Shown here piece by piece: positions 26,310 through 35,727 of a stretch of DNA of 58,609 nt. The stretch is taken from contig NZ_JAHNZV010000018.1 of NCBI RefSeq assembly GCF_022267535.1, positions 1 through 58,609 on the forward strand, given 5' to 3'. The notes beneath the pieces are model-generated. The model made no database searches. It worked only from the letters and a program-made list of their open reading frames with translations, and was not told the origin of the DNA. Each line of letters opens with the position of its first letter. Position 1 is the stretch's first letter. This DNA comes from Psychromonas antarctica (GTDB lineage Bacteria > Pseudomonadota > Gammaproteobacteria > Enterobacterales > Psychromonadaceae). Both the position numbers and the translations under genes were made by a program.

Positions 26310-27323
26310 ATGAAAGTTAATAAAATAGCTTTATTGGTCGGTCTTACTGTACTTATTCCTAACTTATCTTTCGCAACAACACTCGAAAAAGTGATTAAAA
26401 AAGATGTGCTTCAATGTGGTGTATCAACGGGTATTCCGGGCTTTTCTTCAACTGATTCGAAGGGAGTATGGAAAGGCTTAGATGTTGACTTATGCCGTTC
26501 AATTGCAGCAGCCGTGTTAGGTGACGCAGACAAAGTAAAATATATTCCTCTTACCGCAAAAGAACGTTTTACCGCACTGCAAAGTGGCGAAATTGATGTG
26601 TTAGCCCGTTCGTCTACTTGGACAGCATCCCGTGATACCTCCCTCGGCCTTAATTTCGCAGGAGTTAACTACTACGATGGGCAAGGTTTCTTAGTTAATA
26701 AAAAACTCGGAATCACTTCAGCTAAAGAGTTGAATGGAGCAACATTCTGTATTCAAGCGGGGACTACTACCGAGCTTAATCTGACTGATTATTTCAAATC
26801 AACGGGTATGGAATATAAAGCAGTTACCTATGATACCTCAGGTCAGACTATTGATGGCTTCAAAAAAGGTCGCTGTGATGCTGTGACTTCAGATGCCTCA
26901 CAATTATACGGCCTACGCATAAAAATGGACGATCCTGAATCGGTGATGGTTTTACCCGAAATCATCTCCAAAGAACCATTAGGGCCGGTGGTGCGTCAAG
27001 GTGATGATGGCTGGTTTAATATCGTACGTTGGACTCTATTTGCCTCATTGGAAGCAGAAGAGCTCGGCGTCACATCAAGCAATGTACAAGCAATGCTTAA
27101 ATCTAAAAACCCAAGCGTTATGCGCCTATTAGGCACAACGGGTACTGCGGGTGAAAACTTAGGCTTAAAAGCTGACTGGGCTTATCAAGTAGTGAAACAA
27201 GTAGGTAACTACCAAGAGTCATTTGATAAACATGTAGGTCAAAATTCACCACTAAAAATAGAACGTGGTATTAACAAGTTATGGAATAAGGGTGGATTAA
27301 TGTACCCAATGCCGATCCGATAA
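26310..27323 (+). CDS. aapJ: General L-amino-acid ABC transporter, substrate-binding protein (copy 2)
   Basis: 337 aa, same length as copy 1. Signal peptide LLVGLTVLIPNLSFA. The mature chain differs from copy 1 mainly in the first 100 and last 30 residues; residues about 115-270 are almost unchanged. Charged substitutions (KGLDVDLCRS for EGLDVDFCRS) lie around the ligand lobe, so specificity could differ. AGGAAATTAAG ribosome site, as in copy 1. Confidence 0.95.
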   Translation: MKVNKIALLVGLTVLIPNLSFATTLEKVIKKDVLQCGVSTGIPGFSSTDSKGVWKGLDVDLCRSIAAAVLGDADKVKYIPLTAKERFTALQSGEIDVLARSSTWTASRDTSLGLNFAGVNYYDGQGFLVNKKLGITSAKELNGATFCIQAGTTTELNLTDYFKSTGMEYKAVTYDTSGQTIDGFKKGRCDAVTSDASQLYGLRIKMDDPESVMVLPEIISKEPLGPVVRQGDDGWFNIVRWTLFASLEAEELGVTSSNVQAMLKSKNPSVMRLLGTTGTAGENLGLKADWAYQVVKQVGNYQESFDKHVGQNSPLKIERGINKLWNKGGLMYPMPIR

Positions 27324-27331
27324 ACACATGC

Positions 27332-27353
27332 AAGGGGGCCCCCTAGTCCCCTT
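27332..27353 (+). terminator. Intercistronic hairpin after aapJ copy 2
   Basis: AAGGGG/CCCCTT with an inner GGGGG/CCCCC alternative, followed by CTTT. Same place as the copy 1 hairpin but different sequence, so the structure rather than the bases is kept. Confidence 0.6.
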
Positions 27354-27368
27354 CTTTAAAGGCTTGTT

Positions 27369-28553
27369 ATGAATAAAAAAACTCATCAAGACTCAGCGCT
27401 CGGGTTTTTAAATAACCCTCAACATCGAGCCATTATCTATCAAATAATGGCATTGCTATTGGTTTTTTTCTTAGCCTATTATTTCACTAATAATATGTTT
27501 GATAACGTTGAAAAACGCGGTATTAACACTGGCTTTTCTTTTTTAGATAATGTCGCGGGCTTTGGTATAAGCCAAACCCTAATAGCCTATAGTGATAGCA
27601 CATCAACTTACTATGATGTCTTTATAGTCGGCATACTAAATACCTTGCTAGTCGCTGTTATTGGGATTATTTTGGCTTCGGTGCTAGGGCTATTAATTGG
27701 CATCGGACGATTATCAAAGAACTATTTGATTTCTCGACTATCACTTGTTTATATTGAACTGTTTCGAAACATCCCAATTTTGTTGCAAATCCTGTTTTGG
27801 TATAATGTCGTCCTCGCAGCCTTACCAAGTCCTCGGCAAAGCTTTAACTATTGGGATGCTATTTTTTTAAATAACCGCGGTCTACTATTACCTGAGCCAC
27901 TTTTTGAAGCCGGTAGCAGCGCTATCTTGATTGCCTTTATACTCGCTATTATTAGCGTATTCTTTCTCAGCAAATGGGCAAAAAAACGTCACATATTAAC
28001 GGGTGAAGAGTTTCCGTTAATTAAAGTGTCCCTAGCCATTTTAGTTATTTCTCCCGTTCTGGTGTACTTTATGAGTGGCCAACCTATCGGTGCTGAGTAT
28101 CCGGTGCTTAAAGGATTTAATTTCAAGGGCGGGCTAGCTATCATCCCTGAATTGTTAGCCTTAGTATTTGCACTTAGTATCTACACTGCAACCTACATCG
28201 CAGAAGCAGTGCGCGCAGGCATTGAATCTGTGCCCAGTGGCCAAAAGGAAGCAGCAAAATCACTGGGTCTAAAAGAACATGTTATTTTAAGTAAAGTCGT
28301 TTTACCACAAGCCTTACGCGTGATTATTCCACCGGTTATTAACCAATATCTAAATCTGGTAAAAAACTCCTCATTAGCAACTGCCATCGGCTACCCAGAA
28401 ATTGTTACTCTGTTTTCTGGGACAACATTAAACCAAGTAGGTCAGGCCATTGAGATAATTTTAATGACTATGGCGGTTTACCTTACATTTAGTCTCGTTA
28501 TTTCAATGGTGCTGAACTGGGTCAATTCAAAAATGGAAATTAAGGGGAGATAG
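27369..28553 (+). CDS. aapQ: General L-amino-acid ABC transporter permease (copy 2)
   Basis: 394 aa, colinear with copy 1 without gaps. N-terminal helix (about 20-40), long insert, helix bundle and EAA loop EAVRAGIESVPSGQKEAAKSLGLKEHVILSKVVLPQALRVIIPP. Divergence is spread along the N-terminal half; the last 60 residues are nearly the same as copy 1. It shares its stop region with aapM, whose ATG follows one base after. Confidence 0.95.
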   Translation: MNKKTHQDSALGFLNNPQHRAIIYQIMALLLVFFLAYYFTNNMFDNVEKRGINTGFSFLDNVAGFGISQTLIAYSDSTSTYYDVFIVGILNTLLVAVIGIILASVLGLLIGIGRLSKNYLISRLSLVYIELFRNIPILLQILFWYNVVLAALPSPRQSFNYWDAIFLNNRGLLLPEPLFEAGSSAILIAFILAIISVFFLSKWAKKRHILTGEEFPLIKVSLAILVISPVLVYFMSGQPIGAEYPVLKGFNFKGGLAIIPELLALVFALSIYTATYIAEAVRAGIESVPSGQKEAAKSLGLKEHVILSKVVLPQALRVIIPPVINQYLNLVKNSSLATAIGYPEIVTLFSGTTLNQVGQAIEIILMTMAVYLTFSLVISMVLNWVNSKMEIKGR

Positions 28554-28554
28554 C

Positions 28555-29631
28555 ATGGCGGTTTATACAATTAAGAAAGCTGAAAAAGCGCCTTTAGCAA
28601 GTAAAGGCGTGCTGCTCTGGTTACGCGTGAATTTATTCTCTGATGTGACAAATAGCCTCTTCACACTATTGGGATGTTACTTTATCTACCTCATTGTTCC
28701 GCCATTAATCAATTGGATGATTATTGATGCTACTTGGAGTGGTACAAAAGAAGAAATTATTAATGATGGCGCCCGATGGATTTTTATCTTCGAAAAATTT
28801 GATCAGTTCATATATGGCTTCTACCCAGAAGCACTGCATTGGCGTCCTAATTTAGCTGCTTTGATATCGATTTTTTTCATATTATCCATGAACTTTATCT
28901 CCAACCTTAAAATCAAAATAGGACTAATACTCGTTTACCCCATTATCAGTTTTGTTCTCATCTCAGGAGGTTTCGGTCTGGAGATAATACCGACTGAAAA
29001 ATGGGGGGGGTTAATGTTAACTATACTGGTGGCTGCAGTCGGTATTATCGTATCATTTCCGATCGGTATTGTATTAGCTTTAGGTCGCCAATCTAAGATG
29101 CCAATTGTACGCACCTTATGCATCGCTTTTATTGAGTTTATTCGTGGTGTACCACTTATCACCATTCTCTTTATGGCATCGGTCATTTTGCCCCTTTTTT
29201 TCCATGATGGAATTGAATTTGATAAGTTACTACGCGCTCTAATCGGAATCACTCTTTTTCAAGCTGCGTATATTGCAGAAGTTGTTCGTGGTGGCTTACA
29301 GGCCATACCTAGAGGGCAATATGAAGCGGCAGATTCATTGGGATTAAGTTATTGGCAAGGAATGATTCTAATTATTTTGCCACAAGCCCTTAAAATATCG
29401 ATTCCAAATTTAGTCGGTTCTTTTATTTCGCTGTTTAAAGATACCACGCTGGTTCTTATTATTGGCTTATTCGATGTACTCGCCATGGTCAGCCTCACCA
29501 ATAGTGACACCAATTGGCTTGGCTTCGAGGTCGAGGGATATGTCTTTGTTACTATGATTTACTGGGTGTTCTGTTTTTCTATGTCGCAATACTCTAAATC
29601 AATTGAACGCAAATATAATACTGAGCATTAA
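28555..29631 (+). CDS. aapM: General L-amino-acid ABC transporter permease (copy 2)
   Basis: 358 aa. Starts MAVYTIKKAEKAP directly after aapQ with AAGGGGAGATAGC upstream. EAA loop EVVRGGLQAIPRGQYEAADSLGLSYWQGMILIILPQALKISIPN. One residue shorter than copy 1. Followed by aapP after 9 bases that hold its AAGGAAATATC ribosome site. Confidence 0.95.
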   Translation: MAVYTIKKAEKAPLASKGVLLWLRVNLFSDVTNSLFTLLGCYFIYLIVPPLINWMIIDATWSGTKEEIINDGARWIFIFEKFDQFIYGFYPEALHWRPNLAALISIFFILSMNFISNLKIKIGLILVYPIISFVLISGGFGLEIIPTEKWGGLMLTILVAAVGIIVSFPIGIVLALGRQSKMPIVRTLCIAFIEFIRGVPLITILFMASVILPLFFHDGIEFDKLLRALIGITLFQAAYIAEVVRGGLQAIPRGQYEAADSLGLSYWQGMILIILPQALKISIPNLVGSFISLFKDTTLVLIIGLFDVLAMVSLTNSDTNWLGFEVEGYVFVTMIYWVFCFSMSQYSKSIERKYNTEH

Positions 29632-29640
29632 GGAAATATC

Positions 29641-30387
29641 ATGTCAGCACAAGAAAATATGATCACAATGCAAAAAGTAAACAAGTGGTATGGTGATTTT
29701 CACGTACTTAAAGATATTAATTTAACCATTAAAAAAGGCGAAAAAGTGGTTATTTGTGGCCCTTCAGGTTCAGGTAAATCGACCACCATTCGTTGTTTGA
29801 ATTACCTCGAGAAGTTTCAGAAAGGAAAAATCAACATTAATGGCACCGATCTCATTGACGATGTTAAAGTAGTACGCCATATCCGTGCGGAAGTTGGCAT
29901 GGTATTCCAACACTTCAACCTATTTCCGCACCTTTCAGTGCTAGAAAACCTCCTTTTAGCGCCAACCTGGGTGCATAAAAAACCGCGCAAAGAAGCTATT
30001 AAAACAGCCATGTATTATCTAGAGCGGGTGAAAATTGCAGATCAGGCAGATAAGTACCCCAATCAATTATCAGGCGGGCAGCAGCAACGAGTCGCCATTG
30101 CACGCTGTTTATGCATTAATCCCACTATTATGTTATTCGATGAACCGACCTCGGCATTAGATCCAGAAATGGTATCAGAAGTCCTCGATGTCATGGTTGA
30201 ATTAGCCGATGAAGGGATCACGATGATCTGTGTAACCCATGAAATGGGGTTTGCTAAGAAAGTCGCCGACCGCGTTATTTTTATGGATGCAGGGCAGATC
30301 ATTGAAGAAAACGAACCACACGAGTTCTTTGATAACCCACAATCGGATCGCCTAAAGCTGTTTTTAGATCAGATTTTATCGCACTGA
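29641..30387 (+). CDS. aapP: General L-amino-acid ABC transporter ATPase (copy 2)
   Basis: 248 aa, with all ABC motifs as in copy 1 ([28 protein letters not shown]). Only about ten residues differ from copy 1. The DNA shares long exact runs with it, much more than the aapJ start or aapQ do, which points to recent gene conversion. Confidence 0.96.
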   Translation: MSAQENMITMQKVNKWYGDFHVLKDINLTIKKGEKVVICGPSGSGKSTTIRCLNYLEKFQKGKININGTDLIDDVKVVRHIRAEVGMVFQHFNLFPHLSVLENLLLAPTWVHKKPRKEAIKTAMYYLERVKIADQADKYPNQLSGGQQQRVAIARCLCINPTIMLFDEPTSALDPEMVSEVLDVMVELADEGITMICVTHEMGFAKKVADRVIFMDAGQIIEENEPHEFFDNPQSDRLKLFLDQILSH

Positions 30388-30398
30388 TCTGGTATGTA

Positions 30399-30431
30399 AA
30401 AAGGTTAATGCCCAGCAAGCACTAACCTTTT
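30399..30431 (+). terminator. Terminator of aap operon copy 2
   Basis: Nine-base stem AAAAGGTTA/TAACCTTTT around a 15-nt loop, 11 bases after the aapP stop. Confidence 0.8.
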
Positions 30432-30681
30432 ATTATTTAACCTCCGCTGACGTTATGAAAGCGTAATAATCTTTAGTATCATGAGGTTGAAAAATTCATC
30501 ACCTACGGTATTGATAATTACACTGAGTTAATCGCAAAAACGTCGCACCATATTGATTTACTTTTCCTCTCAGCTGAGGTTATTTACTTACTATCGATTA
30601 TATTTATCCCTCTGCGCTTAATTAAGTGGGCAAACATTTAACCCGTCAGATTGATTGAACAGATATTTATGAAAATGAATA

Positions 30682-32004
30682 TTAATCACTGATGCTAATA
30701 TTGTCTATCATTAAAACCACTCCGCGTTGGTTGCCCCAATCAGGCAGAATTGCAAAGGGTGTATTGACATTAGTAATATCAAGATTCGATCCCGGTTGGT
30801 TAATTAAATCCGCTAATCTAATTTTATAGTGTGTCCAGATATTGAATGGCGGTTTTTTTATTGAGTACTCACCCGAGCTACAATTTTCAAAACAGTCCAT
30901 CTTAATTGATAATCCCCCTTCCTCACGCGGATCAAAGACTAGCTTTAGATCGAATTCAAGATAATTATATTCGGAGTAATCTATGCCTCTACTGCTTTCA
31001 AAATATGCAACGCCCTTGCTGGTCGAGTAGCGAATACGTGTAACCATACCTTGGCCTTCATCTATCTGAGCCTTCGCAGAAATACTATCATACTGAGCAT
31101 ATGTCCTTAGAAGGTAGGGTTGAGCAACATTATCTGCATAAATAGTAATAATTCTTCTTTCTTTTGCTTTTAATTTTTCTTTAGCTATTTGCGCGCGTTT
31201 AGCTGCTATAATCGCCTTCGCTTCTGCTAGCGCCTTCGCTTCTGCTAGCACCTTCGCTTCTGCTCGCGCCTTCGCTTCTGCTCGCGCCTTCGTTTCTGCT
31301 AGCACCTTCGCTTCTGCTAGCACCTTCGCTTCTGCTAGCACCTTCGCATCTGCTCGCGCCTTCGCTTTCGCTATCGCCGCCATTACTTTTGGATCGTTCT
31401 TAATGACGAGACCTGTGACCTGCTTTTTGGCTTTCTGTTTTTTTTCAGTACAAAGCTTTGATGCAGAAGTAGAACTTAAACAAAAATCTTGCAATACCGT
31501 ATTAAGACCATCAACACATTGTTGGAATGATTTCACCACTGCATCTGGAACATCCGTTTTTGTATAAACAGGCATTGCTTGCATCACGTTTCCCTGACGA
31601 ATAGATATTGTTTCAGCAGCCAAAAAACGAGCGAATAAATTTGCCTTATAGAAAATATCGCCGTGTTTAGATGCCTCGGCAGTATATTCATAAATTTTTC
31701 CGATATTTTTATCGTGAAATACCAGTGTCGCAGACTCGCCGGGTTTAATCCCATGCGGTAACCAGGATTGCGTACCTTCTTGTAATCCGCCATCTTTGAT
31801 TTCTACTTGAAAATTATAAAACACAGAAAATCCCTCGCTAGTGAGGTGATCACTATTTTTATAGTTTAAAATACAAGCTGAATCACCTATATTTTGCACT
31901 ACCACCTCACTATTACCATTTGCTTCATACGCAAGTGTCTCTGCATCTGCGATTACTGAATATGTGATAAAGCTTAAAGCCGCTATTAAAATTTTACATT
32001 GCAT
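30682..32004 (-). CDS. Exported Ala-rich coiled-coil protein with C-terminal sugar-binding-like domain
   Basis: 440 aa of unknown function. Signal peptide MQCKILIAALSFITYSVIADA. An N-terminal beta-rich domain (about 22-160) includes NSEVVVQNIGDSACILNYKNSD. A low-complexity helical stretch (about 205-285) is built of KVLAEA/KARAEA hexads. The C-terminal domain (about 290-440) includes RYSTSKGVAYFESSRGIDYSEYNYLEFDLKLVFD and DNISISD, resembling carbohydrate-binding beta-sandwich modules of the ExoP/CBM11 kind (inferred from pattern, not searched). Paralogue of the gene at 32702. AAAGGAATATT ribosome site. LacI-type palindromes lie about 115 bases upstream. Confidence 0.8.
   Translation of the reverse strand: MQCKILIAALSFITYSVIADAETLAYEANGNSEVVVQNIGDSACILNYKNSDHLTSEGFSVFYNFQVEIKDGGLQEGTQSWLPHGIKPGESATLVFHDKNIGKIYEYTAEASKHGDIFYKANLFARFLAAETISIRQGNVMQAMPVYTKTDVPDAVVKSFQQCVDGLNTVLQDFCLSSTSASKLCTEKKQKAKKQVTGLVIKNDPKVMAAIAKAKARADAKVLAEAKVLAEAKVLAETKARAEAKARAEAKVLAEAKALAEAKAIIAAKRAQIAKEKLKAKERRIITIYADNVAQPYLLRTYAQYDSISAKAQIDEGQGMVTRIRYSTSKGVAYFESSRGIDYSEYNYLEFDLKLVFDPREEGGLSIKMDCFENCSSGEYSIKKPPFNIWTHYKIRLADLINQPGSNLDITNVNTPFAILPDWGNQRGVVLMIDNISISD
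31213..31368 (-). repeat. 18-bp tandem repeat coding Ala/Lys/Glu hexads
   Basis: About eight copies of an 18-base unit (plus-strand TTCTGCTAGCACCTTCGC and variants with CTCGCGCC). In frame, so the helix can lengthen or shorten in six-residue steps. The paralogue lacks exact repeats here. Confidence 0.85.
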
Positions 32005-32117
32005 ATTTTATAATATTCCTTTTTTTAAATGCGAGAATCCGTTAACTGCTTTTGTCCAAGTCAAAACCGGGGAGACTTAACCTCACATTTTTTTAAATTA
32101 GCCAACCACCCGCACCA

Positions 32118-32237
32118 AAAGTAAGCGCTTACTTTAACGTCAAAAAAAACACTAAATAAGTGCAAAACACCCAGTAAAGTATACCTATTTAGGCGACAGA
32201 TAAAAGTGAGTTACCGCACATAAGTAAGCGCTTTCAC
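32118..32237 (-). promoter_or_regulatory. LacI-type operator pair
   Basis: AAAGTAAGCGCTTACTTT at 32118-32135 is an exact 18-base palindrome with the central CG typical of LacI/GntR-family operators. A second, imperfect copy (AAGTAAGCGCTTTCAC) lies at 32222-32237. Both precede the gene that ends at 30682. Confidence 0.5.
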
Positions 32238-32548
32238 AAGAAGAGTCTGAAACTAACGGAAACGAGAAGAAGGCGCACACAAGACTCTTTGAGGCTAAGC
32301 CCCTAGAGCAGGCTAAATTCGACTCATCTGCATCCTTATAAATATCAATGTCAATCCACCAGGCTTCAATTTTTCGCCGAGCATTTTATTGCAATTTTGC
32401 ATATTGAAGTAACATAGGTATATATTCTTTTGTTGAATTATTGCGTTTACGTAACAGTAAAAGGAGCAATCCAACTGACACCCAGATCCGATATCTGCTG
32501 CACAATATATTACAAGTAAACAACTTTCCCGCTTTACAAGACAAATAA
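32238..32548. other. Spacer between the two paralogues
   Basis: No gene or clear structure seen; ends at the terminator of the upstream paralogue. Confidence 0.4.
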
Positions 32549-32581
32549 AAAAGGTTAACGATTTTATCTCGTTAACCTTTT
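32549..32581 (-). terminator. Terminator of the second Ala-rich paralogue
   Basis: Thirteen-base exact stem AAAAGGTTAACGA/TCGTTAACCTTTT with loop TTTTATC and T-runs on both sides. About 120 bases downstream of the stop codon at 32702. Confidence 0.85.
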
Positions 32582-32701
32582 TATAGAATCACTCTTGTTG
32601 TCTCCATCCAGAGTGCTTTTGCTGTTCACAAATACATTCTGGAGAACAATTTATCACTACGTTGATTTCAATTAATAAATATCAGTGACGCTATATTATC
32701 A

Positions 32702-34018
32702 TTAGTAATTAGTCAAATAGATGCTATCGATCAGCAATGCAACACCTTTTTGAAAGCCTCTATCAGGCAAAATAGCAAATGGTACATTGACGCTGGTAAT
32801 ATCTAGGTTTGAACCAGGGTTATTAATTAGATCTTTAAAACTCACTTTATAATGCTTCCACTCACCTAACCTTGGCTTTTCAATTTTGTATATACCTGAA
32901 CTACAAAAACCTAGACAATCCATTCTAATATTGAGACCACTATCGTGACTAGGATCCGCTATTAGCTTGAGATCAAATTCAATATAATCATACTCAGAGT
33001 AATCAATGGCTTTATCACTAGCATAATATGCGACGCCTTTATCGGTCGAATAATTAACACGCATTACCTTGCCGCGCATCCCACTATTGGCTGTTTTAGT
33101 AATAATGCGATCAAATGTTTTGAACTGGTAAGGGGCTTGAGCTTTATCATCAAAAATAGCTAACTTCTTCCTATTTTTGATTTCAGCAGCCCTCGCTGCT
33201 CTCTCCGCTATTCCAGCTTTCTTAGCTGCTGTAACAGCTTTAGCGACTTCAAGGGCGACCGCTGCTTCAAAAGCTTTAGCTTTGGCTGTGGCTTTGGCTG
33301 CCTCGGTTGCTTTCATCTCTGACAGTGCTTTATCTGCCGCTCGGGCCTTAACGGCTGCAATCGCGTTGGCTTTTTCCAGTGCTTTAGCTACAGCAATAAA
33401 CTTCGGATCGTCCTTAATAACCTCGTTCATGTAGGGCTTTTGGGACTCGATTTTTTTAGCTTCGCATAATTTCGATGCATCACTAGAACTTTTGCAAAAC
33501 GTCGATAAAACTTTATTAAGATTGTTGATACAGTTTTGAAAGGATTTTTGCGTGCTCTCCGATATATCGGCCTTTCTATAAACAGGCATATTTGTGGTCA
33601 CATTGCCCTGACGGATAAATATGTTATCCACAGTGAGGAAATGTGGAAATAAATCCGTTTGATAAAACAGTTCGCCGTACTGAGAAATATTGTCAGTATA
33701 TTCATATATTTTTCCAATACGCTTATCATGAAAAGATAATGTTGTGGGCTCTCCAGCGGTAATACCATAAGGCAACCAAGATTGCATTCCATGCTGCAAT
33801 CTCCCCTTACCCAGTTCAACTTGGAACGTATAAAAGACTGATTTCCCCTCACTTGTTAGGTAATCACTATTTTTATAGCTCAAAAGACAAGCGCTATCAC
33901 CTATACTTTGCACTGTCACTTCACTATTTTCGTGTACATCATGAGCGAGAGTTGTTATCTCCGCAAAAACCGAACATGACATAAAGCTTAACGCTGCCAT
34001 TAATATTTTAATTTGCAT
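32702..34018 (-). CDS. Exported Ala-rich coiled-coil paralogue
   Basis: 438 aa from the ATG at 34018 (the frame runs 14 codons further; AGGGATATTATTAAT upstream). Signal peptide MQIKILMAALSFMSCSVFA. The same three-part plan as its neighbour: NSEVTVQSIGDSACLLSYKNSD at the N-terminus, an Ala-rich helical middle (about 215-290: AKALEKANAIAAVKARAADKA), and a C-terminal domain with VNYSTDKGVAYYASDKAIDYSEYDYIEFDLKL and DSIYLTNY. The ends are well conserved and the middle is not, so the helix acts as a spacer. Function unknown. Confidence 0.8.
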   Translation of the reverse strand: MQIKILMAALSFMSCSVFAEITTLAHDVHENSEVTVQSIGDSACLLSYKNSDYLTSEGKSVFYTFQVELGKGRLQHGMQSWLPYGITAGEPTTLSFHDKRIGKIYEYTDNISQYGELFYQTDLFPHFLTVDNIFIRQGNVTTNMPVYRKADISESTQKSFQNCINNLNKVLSTFCKSSSDASKLCEAKKIESQKPYMNEVIKDDPKFIAVAKALEKANAIAAVKARAADKALSEMKATEAAKATAKAKAFEAAVALEVAKAVTAAKKAGIAERAARAAEIKNRKKLAIFDDKAQAPYQFKTFDRIITKTANSGMRGKVMRVNYSTDKGVAYYASDKAIDYSEYDYIEFDLKLIADPSHDSGLNIRMDCLGFCSSGIYKIEKPRLGEWKHYKVSFKDLINNPGSNLDITSVNVPFAILPDRGFQKGVALLIDSIYLTNY

Positions 34019-34241
34019 ATTAATAATATCCCTATTTAAAAAAAATGTTGACTCGTACAAGTGACCTTAATAGAAGAAAAAACTAATATTGGTACACGTT
34101 TCTATACTGGCAAATATGATAGTGTTAAATATACCATGAGTTATAAATAAATAGACGTCATATGAGATCAAGCAAATATAAAATATAAAATATAAACAAC
34201 AAATAAAAACCATCTAAAAATTAATTTTAACTGATTAAATA

Positions 34242-34916
34242 TTAATGCTGTAAATAACGCTTTTCCCATTGCCTAAATATAAATATAACGGAAAAGGTTA
34301 GGCACATATATAATAAGGCAGCCGCCAAATACGCTTCAAATGGCGCATAATAACGCGCGTTTACTACGCGCGCGGCGCCTGTGATATCGACAATAGTAAC
34401 GATACCAGCAATCGCGCTACCGTGAATCATAAAGATCACCTCATTACTATAAGCAGGTAACGCACGACGCAATGAGTTGGGGAGAATAATTCGATGTAAC
34501 ATTTTCCAGCGGCTCATGCCATAAGCTTTAGCTGCTTCTAGCTCCCCCTGAGGTACCGTACCTATAACTCCACGCACAATTTCGGCAGTATATGCACCCG
34601 TATTTAATGTTAAAGCTAATAAAGCACAAAACCAGGCATCTTGAAAATAATCCCACAACCAACTTTCGCGCAGAAAATCAAACTGCGCACTGCCATAATA
34701 AATAATAAACAACTGTATTAATAACGGCGTGCCGCGAAAGAAATACATATAAATCCAAATGGCCCCTCGAATAGCTCTGTTTTCACTACTTTGTAAAATA
34801 CCAGCGGGTATTGCAATGAAGAGTCCCAACAATAATGAAAAAGAGACTAAGTAGATAGTTGTCCATAGCCCTTCGAGATATAACGGGTACTCATTAGTAA
34901 TAATAGCTAAATTCAT
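34242..34916 (-). CDS. Basic amino-acid ABC transporter permease (HisM/ArtM-like)
   Basis: 224 aa, about five membrane helices. EAA loop EIVRGVIGTVPQGELEAAKAYGMSRWKMLHRIILPNSLRRALP. Last gene of a four-gene minus-strand operon (ATPase, binding protein, permease, permease), 2 bases after the previous stop. Family members take up histidine, arginine, lysine or ornithine. No clear terminator downstream. Confidence 0.93.
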   Translation of the reverse strand: MNLAIITNEYPLYLEGLWTTIYLVSFSLLLGLFIAIPAGILQSSENRAIRGAIWIYMYFFRGTPLLIQLFIIYYGSAQFDFLRESWLWDYFQDAWFCALLALTLNTGAYTAEIVRGVIGTVPQGELEAAKAYGMSRWKMLHRIILPNSLRRALPAYSNEVIFMIHGSAIAGIVTIVDITGAARVVNARYYAPFEAYLAAALLYMCLTFSVIFIFRQWEKRYLQH

Positions 34917-34918
34917 CT

Positions 34919-35659
34919 CTACCTCGTTCTAATGGTATATTTACGCTCTGCCCACTTTAAAAAAGTAGTTGAAACAGAAGTAAAGAAAAGGTAAATAAAA
35001 GCAACCGCCAAATAAAAGGTAAAAGGCTTTTGTGTTGAACCCGCAGCATCTCCAGCAATCTTAACCATATCCTGTAAGCCAATAATAGATACCAATGCCG
35101 TCGTTTTTAATAAGACCAGCCAATTATTACCGATCCCAGGCAGCGCATGGCGCATCATTTGCGGAAACATCACGCGTGTGAATATTTTATAGCGATTCAT
35201 ACCATAAGCAGTTGCAGCTTCTAACTGACCTTTTTCCACTGACATAATAGCGCCGCGAAATGTTTCAGCCATATAGGCTCCAAAGATAAAACCGATAGTG
35301 ATAATGCCAGCAAAATAGGGGCTGATATCAATGTAATCGGGTAGAAAAGCGGACCATTGATGTGTCGGAATAAAATGCATAGCCACTTCATTAAGCCACC
35401 CATTTAAACGGTAACTTAAATCATTAACTAACATCTGACCGCCAAAAAAGATCAGCAGCATCAGGATCAGATCAGGAATACCTCGAATAGCCGTGGTGTA
35501 TAATGTCGCGATCCCTTTTAAGATCGTTGAGTGCGACAGCTTAGCCAATGCACCGAGCAGGCCTAAAAAAATAGCCAGTAATAATGAAAGTAATGCAACT
35601 TGTACGGTTAACCATGCACCTTCAAGCAATATTGTCTGGTAACTTTGCAGTTCAAGCAT
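34919..35659 (-). CDS. Basic amino-acid ABC transporter permease (HisQ-like)
   Basis: 246 aa, about five helices. EAA loop ETFRGAIMSVEKGQLEAATAYGMNRYKIFTRVMFPQMMRHALPG. Pairs with the HisM-like permease. Separated from the binding-protein gene by a 25-base perfect hairpin. Confidence 0.93.
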   Translation of the reverse strand: MLELQSYQTILLEGAWLTVQVALLSLLLAIFLGLLGALAKLSHSTILKGIATLYTTAIRGIPDLILMLLIFFGGQMLVNDLSYRLNGWLNEVAMHFIPTHQWSAFLPDYIDISPYFAGIITIGFIFGAYMAETFRGAIMSVEKGQLEAATAYGMNRYKIFTRVMFPQMMRHALPGIGNNWLVLLKTTALVSIIGLQDMVKIAGDAAGSTQKPFTFYLAVAFIYLFFTSVSTTFLKWAERKYTIRTR

Positions 35660-35684
35660 AAATAGTTCTTATTCCGTTACAACT

Positions 35685-35709
35685 GTAAAGGAGGGGAAAC
35701 CTCCTTTAC
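35685..35709 (-). terminator. Intercistronic hairpin in the His/Arg transporter operon
   Basis: A perfect ten-base stem (plus strand GTAAAGGAGG with CCTCCTTTAC) and a five-base loop, without a T-run. It lies just after the binding-protein gene, so it probably stabilises that end of the mRNA rather than terminating. Confidence 0.6.
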
Positions 35710-35727
35710 GGTTAAGTTAATTAATGC

